Position numbers and translations under genes: made by a program. A stretch of DNA of 5,296 nucleotides, from the NCBI GenBank assembly GCA_003445555.1, contig DMDI01000170.1, forward strand, positions 1 through 5,296, written 5' to 3'. Below, one piece after another: positions 1 through 3,807 of this stretch (its first letter is position 1; the number at the start of each line of letters is the position of its first letter). This DNA is from Desulfotomaculum sp. Lineage in GTDB: Bacteria; Bacillota; Desulfotomaculia; Desulfotomaculales; Nap2-2B. The notes beneath the pieces are model-generated. The model was not told the DNA's origin and did not search any database. It saw nothing but the letters and a program-made list of their open reading frames with translations.

Positions 1-40
1 AATTTCCTGCTTCAAATAATCAACCTGGATTTTAATCTTT

Positions 41-75
41 AAAATAAAAGAAAAAGGTCGTTTTTTTCCGACCTT
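41..75 (-). terminator. Rho-independent terminator of the minus-strand operon
   Basis: On the minus strand, AAGGTCG (75-69) and CGACCTT (60-54) form a perfect 7-bp stem around an 8-nt loop, GAAAAAAA. A T-rich tract (TTTCTTTTATTTT, 53-41) follows at once. The stem starts 58 nt after the stop codon of the flavoprotein gene, so it closes the three-gene operon. The plus strand has no T tract after the stem, so it acts in one direction. The first 40 bases of the window beyond it hold nothing I recognise. Confidence 0.85.
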
Positions 76-133
76 CAAAGTTATTTAAGTATCTGGTAGT
101 AAACATTCATTTTAAAGCAAGATGTATTTTTAA

Positions 134-775
134 TCAAGAATTAGAGCTAATTTTTCGCAACGTAATTTCTCTGGTCAGGTTTCGACCTAGCTCTTTACAT
201 TCTTTAAAGGCCAAATTGTCTTCCCGGATGCTTTTCTTCCAGTTTATCCCGTTATTTTCTTGACTAAGACCTTGAAAAACTGTTCCCGTTGCGCCTATGT
301 TATAAATGCCTTTATTTGGATTTCGACTGTCTACTATATGTAAGCCGTGAGCCATTAAGAACCGGGTTAAAATGTTTAAAACAATCTCCTGTCCCCCATT
401 ACGTAAACCAGCGTTAGTCACCACCGCGCCAATTTTATCCCTTAACATATTCCGGCACATATGCATCCACCGGGTACGGTCTATGAAAATTTTCATTAAA
501 CCGGTTACGTTAGTAAAATATACCGGTGAGCCTAAAACAATCCCGTCCGCCTTAAACATTTTCTCTGCTATAGCCATCATATCATCATTTTTTATATTAC
601 AATCTGTTTCTCTTAAACAAAAATTACAAGCCTTACATGACGTTATTTTATAGTCCGTAAGTTCTATTAACTCGGTTTCTATATTAGCGGTTGCAACCTC
701 TTCCAAGACCCATTGCAGCATAATAGCCGTATTTTTGCCTTTGCGGTGACTACCATTTATTGCGATTACCCTCAT
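134..775 (-). CDS. Iron-sulfur flavoprotein, NADPH-dependent FMN reductase superfamily
   Basis: A 213-residue flavodoxin-fold protein. Residues 1-16 (MRVIAINGSHRKGKNT) are the N-terminal beta strand and FMN phosphate loop. Cys47, Cys50, Cys53 and Cys59 form a compact C-x2-C-x2-C-x5-C motif typical of the Isf family, which binds a 4Fe-4S cluster next to FMN. GSPVYF (82-87) with the following TGLMKIFIDR segment is the second FMN-contacting region of the superfamily. In the archaeal Isf prototype such proteins carry electrons from ferredoxin; many relatives have no known partner. It is the last gene of the operon, starting 37 nt after the dehydrogenase stop. AAAGGAT at 794-788 is a ribosome binding site about 12 nt before the ATG. 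It is soluble, with no signal peptide or membrane segment. The C-terminal tail (about 180-213) is polar and lysine/arginine-rich and has no motif I know. The family call is firm; the physiological role (electron transfer to or from the neighbouring dehydrogenase, or oxidative-stress defence) is inference. Confidence 0.85.
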   Translation of the reverse strand: MRVIAINGSHRKGKNTAIMLQWVLEEVATANIETELIELTDYKITSCKACNFCLRETDCNIKNDDMMAIAEKMFKADGIVLGSPVYFTNVTGLMKIFIDRTRWMHMCRNMLRDKIGAVVTNAGLRNGGQEIVLNILTRFLMAHGLHIVDSRNPNKGIYNIGATGTVFQGLSQENNGINWKKSIREDNLAFKECKELGRNLTREITLRKISSNS

Positions 776-812
776 CGAAATTAAAAAATCCTTTCTGTTG
801 GGTTTAATGTTG

Positions 813-1562
813 TTAAATCATGGTTAACCCACCGCTAACACTAAGAGTTTGGCCGGTAATAAATTCTGCCTCATCAGAAACAAAAAAAGCTACCGCATTA
901 GCAATGTCTTCTGGTTTTGCTAAACGGCGGAAAGGTATTGATCTTTTCATGCCTTCTAAAATTTTAGGTTGGTCAGCAAAAATTTCTAATATTGGTGTAT
1001 CGGTAGGTCCTGGAGCAATGCAGTTAACATTTATTTTATAACGGGCTGTTTCACGGGCTATCGTTTTAGTGAAGGCAATTATTCCTCCTTTGCACGCTGA
1101 ATAAACAGCCTCGCCGCTGGAACCCACCCGGCCTGCATCGGAGGAAATACTTAAAATTTTACCGTACTGGCGTGAAATCATATGAGGAAGAACCGCTTTA
1201 AAGCACTGGATAGGGCCTTTTAAGTTAATGGCGATTACCTTATCCCAGGTTTCTTCAGTACTATCAACAAAATTTTCTACTTTATCCCAACCGGCATTGT
1301 TGACTAAAATATCAATAACTTTAAACTCGCTAAGTGTTTTTTGCACCATTTCATTTATATCTTTAGGTATAGTTATGTCCACTTTTACAGGCATTGCCGT
1401 TTGGCCGTTTTTTTGAATTTCATTGACTACTTCTTTTACCGTTTCTTCGTTCATATCTGTAACAACTACTTTTGCCCCCTCTTGGGCCAGCTTTAGGGCA
1501 ATAGAACGGCCGATTCCCCTGCCCGCACCGGTTATAATAGCTACTTTTTCAAGCAATCTCAT
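813..1562 (-). CDS. SDR-family NAD-dependent dehydrogenase, BadH/FabG-like
   Basis: A 249-residue classical short-chain dehydrogenase, full length for the family. The cofactor motif TGAGRGIG is at 11-18. Asp36 at the end of the second beta strand favours NAD(H) over NADP(H). NNAG is at 88-91. The catalytic set is Asn113, Ser141, Tyr154 and Lys158 (YSACK), and the PG motif (APGPTDTP) is near 183-190. Several stretches (VNNAGWD, SSDAGRVGSSGEAVYSACKG, GQTLSVSGGLTM) closely match, from memory, 2-hydroxycyclohexane-1-carboxyl-CoA dehydrogenase (BadH) of anaerobic benzoate/cyclohexanecarboxylate degradation, more than housekeeping FabG. The likely reaction is oxidation of a 3-hydroxyacyl-CoA (possibly alicyclic) to the 3-oxoacyl-CoA. 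The ATG at 1562 is only 12 nt past the maoC stop, and that TAG stop lies at the edge of this gene's ribosome binding site (TAGGGGG), a sign of coupled translation. The SDR call is secure; the substrate is inference, and a 3-oxoacyl-ACP reductase role remains possible. Confidence 0.9.
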   Translation of the reverse strand: MRLLEKVAIITGAGRGIGRSIALKLAQEGAKVVVTDMNEETVKEVVNEIQKNGQTAMPVKVDITIPKDINEMVQKTLSEFKVIDILVNNAGWDKVENFVDSTEETWDKVIAINLKGPIQCFKAVLPHMISRQYGKILSISSDAGRVGSSGEAVYSACKGGIIAFTKTIARETARYKINVNCIAPGPTDTPILEIFADQPKILEGMKRSIPFRRLAKPEDIANAVAFFVSDEAEFITGQTLSVSGGLTMI

Positions 1563-1574
1563 TATTTTTACCCC

Positions 1575-2018
1575 CTATGTTTTTCTTCTAACCATTACCG
1601 TCATCTGGCCTTGCTGAACTACCTCCCCGCGTTGGTTAATTAAAGATACTTCCCGCCCAATAATGCCCCTGTCTGCTTTGGAAGTTTCTTTCTTTTGGGC
1701 AATCTTCATTTTAAAGTGGACCGTGTCACCAATAAAAATAGGGCCGGTAAAACGCCAATTGTCGATACTTAAAAAAGCTATAATTGTTCCTTCAAAGATT
1801 TGGGAGCGCATCATTAAACCAGAAACAATGGATAAGCCTAATAAACCGTGGGCCAAACGCTGGCCAAATTGAGTTGTCTTGGCATATTCCACATCAGTAT
1901 GTAAAGAATTGTAATCCCCGGTAAGAGCGGCAAACATTACTACGTCCGTTTCCGTAATTGTTCTGGCAGCACTTGTAAATTCTTGCTCTATTTCAAAGTC
2001 TTCAAAAAATAAACCCAC
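1575..2018 (-). CDS. MaoC-like hot-dog dehydratase/hydratase
   Basis: About 147 residues, the usual length of single-domain MaoC/R-specific enoyl-CoA hydratases. The opening GLFFEDFEIEQEFTSAARTI and the helix ITETDVVMFAALTGDYNSLH are typical. Asp35 and His40 are the catalytic dyad of the hydratase-2 motif, and FGQRLAHGLL (51-60) is the conserved central-helix region. The family adds or removes water at the 2,3 position of acyl-CoA thioesters; some members act in polyketide or acyl-carrier pathways. Three in-frame GTG codons compete as the start (2027, 2024, 2018). The purine-rich AAAAGGGG at 2035-2028 abuts the first two and sits about 9 nt before the third. GTG 2018 also gives the family's usual N-terminus (MGLFFEDF), so I chose it; the 2027 start would add three residues. 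It heads the operon, followed by the SDR dehydrogenase. Together they could perform hydration then dehydrogenation of an enoyl-CoA, though MaoC enzymes often give the R-hydroxy isomer, so stereochemical match with the SDR is untested. Confidence 0.87.
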   Translation of the reverse strand: MGLFFEDFEIEQEFTSAARTITETDVVMFAALTGDYNSLHTDVEYAKTTQFGQRLAHGLLGLSIVSGLMMRSQIFEGTIIAFLSIDNWRFTGPIFIGDTVHFKMKIAQKKETSKADRGIIGREVSLINQRGEVVQQGQMTVMVRRKT

Positions 2019-2027
2019 TCCCACCAC

Positions 2028-2035
2028 CCCTTTTA
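2028..2035 (-). promoter_or_regulatory. Ribosome binding site deciding the maoC-like start
   Basis: AAAAGGGG, read on the minus strand, sits about 9 nt before the GTG at 2018 but directly touches the GTG at 2027. This spacing is the main reason for preferring the shorter protein. Confidence 0.6.
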
Positions 2036-2048
2036 AATTTTATTTTCG

Positions 2049-2078
2049 ATAATAACCGTACTTGTTTAAAAACTTAAA
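2049..2078 (-). promoter_or_regulatory. Weak candidate promoter for the minus-strand operon
   Basis: On the minus strand TATTAT (2054-2049) differs from the -10 consensus at one base. The best -35 at 17-18 bp (TTAAGT or TTTAAG) matches only three of six bases. Initiation near 2042 would give a short leader to the GTG at 2018. In AT-rich DNA such matches are common, so this is a candidate only. Transcription could also enter from farther upstream through the frdB relic. Confidence 0.25.
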
Positions 2079-2092
2079 AATCACTTAAACAA
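2062..2092. repeat. Inverted repeat upstream of the maoC-like gene
   Basis: TTGTTTAA (2062-2069) and TTAAACAA (2085-2092) are perfect inverted copies separated by 15 nt, with centres 23 bp apart, about two helical turns. The repeat spans the stop codon of the frdB relic and overlaps the weak -35 candidate of the operon. No T tract follows, so it is not an intrinsic terminator. It could be an operator, or a chance match in AT-rich DNA. Confidence 0.4.
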
Positions 2093-2571
2093 CCAACGGT
2101 TGAAGCTCCGAAAAGCAGTTTGCCTATTTAATTCACCCATGATTGAAACTAATGATATTTCTTTTGGACAAACCCGTTCACAGTTTAAGACTTTACCGCA
2201 ATCAGCAATTCCACCGTCTCCGGTGATTGCGTCCAGTCTTTTCTCCTTCTCCATTGCTCCGGTGGGGTGACTGTTAAATAGGTAGACCTGCGCCATAGCA
2301 GTCGGCCCCATATAATTGGATTTGTTGTTTATATAAGGACAGGCTTCCATTCTTATATCATTGCATTGGATCCTTCCGGAATTTATACCTTTCTTTAAAG
2401 TAGAGTCATAATGGGATCCCAAATCATAAAACCTAACCCCCTGTCATCATGAATTTTAGCTTCTTTTTTATAAATTTTCAAACATCACACTCCAATCTAT
2501 CACTAAAATTCTTTGCCATTCGGAACCTTGTTAAAGTTTTTATAAAAATATTCTGCGTCCAATTTTTCAAT
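2081..2571 (-). pseudogene. frdB: Degraded fumarate reductase/succinate dehydrogenase iron-sulfur subunit
   Basis: The open part (2422-2081) encodes the C-terminal third of an SdhB/FrdB protein. It includes an interdomain stretch (YMGPTAMAQVYLFNSHPTGA), the GGIADCG segment, and the 3Fe-4S site CGKVLNCERVCP with C-x5-C-x3-CP intact. The preceding 4Fe-4S site is broken: the expected C-x2-C-x2-C-x3-CP reads RIQCNDIRMEACP, so two cysteines are lost and one codon gained. Upstream in the same frame homology continues as RFYDLG (2434-2420) and LVIDWSVMFENL (2506-2471), but with stops at 2470, 2458, 2449 and 2446. Between these blocks another frame reads better (KKEAKIHDD). In that same second frame IEKLDAEYFYKNFNKVPNG (2571-2515) matches the end of the family's N-terminal ferredoxin domain, so at least two frameshifts are present. 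Intact relatives are about 230-250 residues. The TTG at 2422 is not a convincing start. It lies back-to-back with the intact frdCA and just upstream of the maoC-like gene. Relic status is clear; the upstream fragments were matched from memory of the family consensus. Confidence 0.8.
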
Positions 2572-2770
2572 ATAATGCCCTACATTCAGCATAACATGCA
2601 ACAGTTACATAATTCGATATATATTAATTTAAACCTTTTATAATCCCAAAATATTTTTAGAGTTTCTTTTTATTTTTTCAGTATAAAATACCACCTAAAA
2701 TACAATACCACATTACTGATATTTTTTTCTTAGCTTTTTTCATTAAACCATTGTTTTTTTCAAAAATCCC
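2572..2770. other. AT-rich gene-free stretch, possible eroded 5' end of the frdB relic
   Basis: No open gene, RNA gene or clear repeat is visible. Reading the minus strand just above 2571, TGTAGGGCATTA (2586-2575) would encode CRAL, which fits the last cysteine of the 2Fe-2S site joined to IEKL one frame over. TGTAACTGTTG (2610-2600) could be a trace of the first cysteines (CNC). The DNA between them is far too short for the normal loop, so an internal deletion would be needed. Above about 2612 I see only A/T-rich sequence up to the frdC promoter. Confidence 0.35.
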
Positions 2771-2800
2771 TTGACAAACAATAAATCCCGTAACTATAAT
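2771..2800 (+). promoter_or_regulatory. Sigma-A-type promoter of the frdCA operon
   Basis: TTGACA (2771-2776) and TATAAT (2795-2800) are perfect -35 and -10 hexamers separated by 18 bp, one more than optimal. Initiation is expected near 2806-2808. It is the only strong promoter I found upstream of frdC, 210 bp from its start codon. A consensus promoter suggests high basal expression unless a repressor or leader element modulates it. No clear Fnr/Crp-type or Rex-type palindrome overlaps it. Confidence 0.75.
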
Positions 2801-2902
2801 TAATTTGAATAAGCACTTTTTTAGGTTCTATTACTATTTTTATTACTTTTAAATTTTACTTTTAAGTTTATTATTGCATGATAAAACTTTCTTACTTATA
2901 TA

Positions 2903-2921
2903 ATTAAATAGATAATTTAAT
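2903..2921. repeat. Short AT-only inverted repeat in the frdC leader
   Basis: ATTAAAT (2903-2909) and ATTTAAT (2915-2921) are perfect inverted copies around a 5-nt spacer, AGATA. All arms are A/T, so the RNA hairpin would be weak and chance occurrence in this composition is quite likely. A protein-binding site cannot be excluded. Confidence 0.25.
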
Positions 2922-2994
2922 GTTTAAATAAAGAAAAGGAGGGGGAAGCAAATTTTTTTTGGTTAAATTCAAAATATGCAGGTAATTTAAAAAG

Positions 2995-3001
2995 AAAGGA
3001 G
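2995..3001 (+). promoter_or_regulatory. Ribosome binding site of frdC (TTG start)
   Basis: AAAGGAG lies 10 nt before TTG 3012 and supports that unusual start. No in-frame ATG exists near the N-terminus; the first in-frame methionine codon (codon 47) lies inside the first membrane helix. Confidence 0.8.
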
Positions 3002-3011
3002 ATTTAAGGGC

Positions 3012-3785
3012 TTGGAATCAAATGTTGCTAGTAACAGTACAGTTTCTATACCAACTTCTGTGTTGCAACGTCCTAAACAAAAGGTTCCTGGTAAAACAGG
3101 AAAGATAGAGGTATACTTAGATTTACTTGAACTGGTAGCGGGCCTTATAATGGCATTGTTTGTCTGGATGCATTTGTTATTTGTGTCTTCAATTCTTCTT
3201 GGTCCGCAAGTTTTTGATGCCCTTTCTGTATTTTTAGATGAATACTACCTTGCTCCGATAGGTATTCCCATTACAATTTTGATCTTTTATGTGCATGCGA
3301 TTTGCGCCGCACGGAAAATTCCTAACAAGTATTCGGAGTTTAGAATAACCTTGAACCATGCTAAAATGCTGGGGCACACAGATACCTGGGTTTGGGTGTT
3401 TCAGGTAATTACGGGCATCGTCTTGTTTGCTTTTGTCAGTGTTCACTTATGGGTAATAGTATCTGATTACTTTGTACGGTTTTTCCAAACTGGCGTTGGC
3501 TTTTATTCTGTTATCAGCGCTGCACGTGTTCAAGGTGCTATAGTAGAAGGCATGAAAGGAATAGGTCCTTCTTTCTGGTGGTTTTATGCAATCTTAATTA
3601 TTATATGCGAATACCACGTAGGCTTCGGCCTTTACCGCCAGTTTGCCAAATGGGGTTGGGTTAACTATCATACCGCAGGTTACGTTTTAAAAGCGCTGAG
3701 TGTTATTTTTGTCATTCTGGCATTTATTACTTTAGGAACGCTCAAGACTATGGCTTTAATTCCTACAACTACTATAATTCATTAA
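3012..3785 (+). CDS. frdC: Fumarate reductase/succinate dehydrogenase diheme cytochrome b subunit
   Basis: A 257-residue membrane anchor of the Wolinella FrdC (cytochrome b556) type, about the same length as that protein (256). After a polar N-terminus (1-33), five membrane helices are visible at about 36-63, 83-104, 126-151, 188-208 and 226-248. The four axial heme ligands of the family are His54 (WMHLLFVSSILLG), His95 (YVHA), His145 (VSVHLW) and His202 (CEYHVGFGLYR). Glu200 corresponds to the E-pathway glutamate (Glu-C180 in Wolinella). Asp76/Glu77 lie where the menaquinol-oxidising Glu-C66 sits. The protein binds two b hemes and exchanges electrons with menaquinone, anchoring FrdA and FrdB at the cytoplasmic face. 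Compared with Wolinella, the loop between the helices carrying His145 and His202 is 18 residues longer, and the C-terminal tail is about 19 residues shorter. It starts with TTG. frdA follows 22 nt later, so the two are co-transcribed. Direction in vivo (fumarate reduction or succinate oxidation) cannot be told from sequence. Confidence 0.92.
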   Translation: MESNVASNSTVSIPTSVLQRPKQKVPGKTGKIEVYLDLLELVAGLIMALFVWMHLLFVSSILLGPQVFDALSVFLDEYYLAPIGIPITILIFYVHAICAARKIPNKYSEFRITLNHAKMLGHTDTWVWVFQVITGIVLFAFVSVHLWVIVSDYFVRFFQTGVGFYSVISAARVQGAIVEGMKGIGPSFWWFYAILIIICEYHVGFGLYRQFAKWGWVNYHTAGYVLKALSVIFVILAFITLGTLKTMALIPTTTIIH

Positions 3786-3788
3786 TAC

Positions 3789-3800
3789 AGAAAGGAGGTG
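3789..3800 (+). promoter_or_regulatory. Consensus ribosome binding site of frdA
   Basis: AGAAAGGAGGTG matches the complement of the 16S rRNA 3' end over twelve bases and lies 7 nt before ATG 3808. It predicts very strong translation of the flavoprotein subunit, stronger than that of frdC with its TTG start. Confidence 0.9.
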
Positions 3801-3807
3801 GCCTTTA

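Larger units (their letters stand above)
2807..3011 (+). promoter_or_regulatory. Long AT-rich 5' leader of frdCA with an orphan Shine-Dalgarno sequence
   Basis: About 205 nt separate the predicted transcription start from the frdC start codon, long for a bacterial metabolic operon. Within it AAAGGAGGGGG (2935-2945) is a very strong anti-16S match, yet no ATG or GTG lies at normal spacing. The nearest start is TTG at 2959, which opens an eight-codon ORF (MVKFKICR, stop at 2985). A nine-codon ORF from ATG 2878 lacks a ribosome binding site. A short inverted repeat lies at 2903-2921. I see no known riboswitch fold and no terminator hairpin. The orphan site could stabilise the mRNA 5' end by binding ribosomes, drive a leader peptide, or be vestigial. 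Confidence 0.45.

Noticed and set aside
372..1872. Several plus-strand frames of 62-93 codons opposite the three minus-strand genes
   Set aside because: Each lies antisense to a well-supported gene, encodes no recognisable motif and lacks a convincing ribosome binding site.
2081..2422. A functional small protein from the 113-codon minus-strand frame
   Set aside because: Its only start is a TTG without a properly spaced ribosome binding site, homology continues upstream past in-frame stops, and the 4Fe-4S site has lost two cysteines; a pseudogene explains it better.
2449..2643. Open frame of 64 codons on the plus strand, in the AT-rich region
   Set aside because: It has no ribosome binding site, low-complexity composition, and lies antisense to the decayed frdB fragments; its openness reflects AT-rich remnant sequence.
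2771..2800. Fnr/Crp-type or Rex-type operator at the frdCA promoter
   Set aside because: I looked for TTGAT-N4-ATCAA and TTGTGAA-type palindromes around the promoter and found none.
2878..2907. Nine-codon ORF (MIKLSYLYN) in the frdC leader as a regulatory peptide
   Set aside because: No Shine-Dalgarno sequence precedes the ATG and there is no codon run or hairpin suggesting attenuation.
3234..3446. Open frame of 70 codons on the minus strand inside frdC
   Set aside because: It is a shadow of frdC, whose heme ligands and membrane helices are clearly encoded on the other strand.
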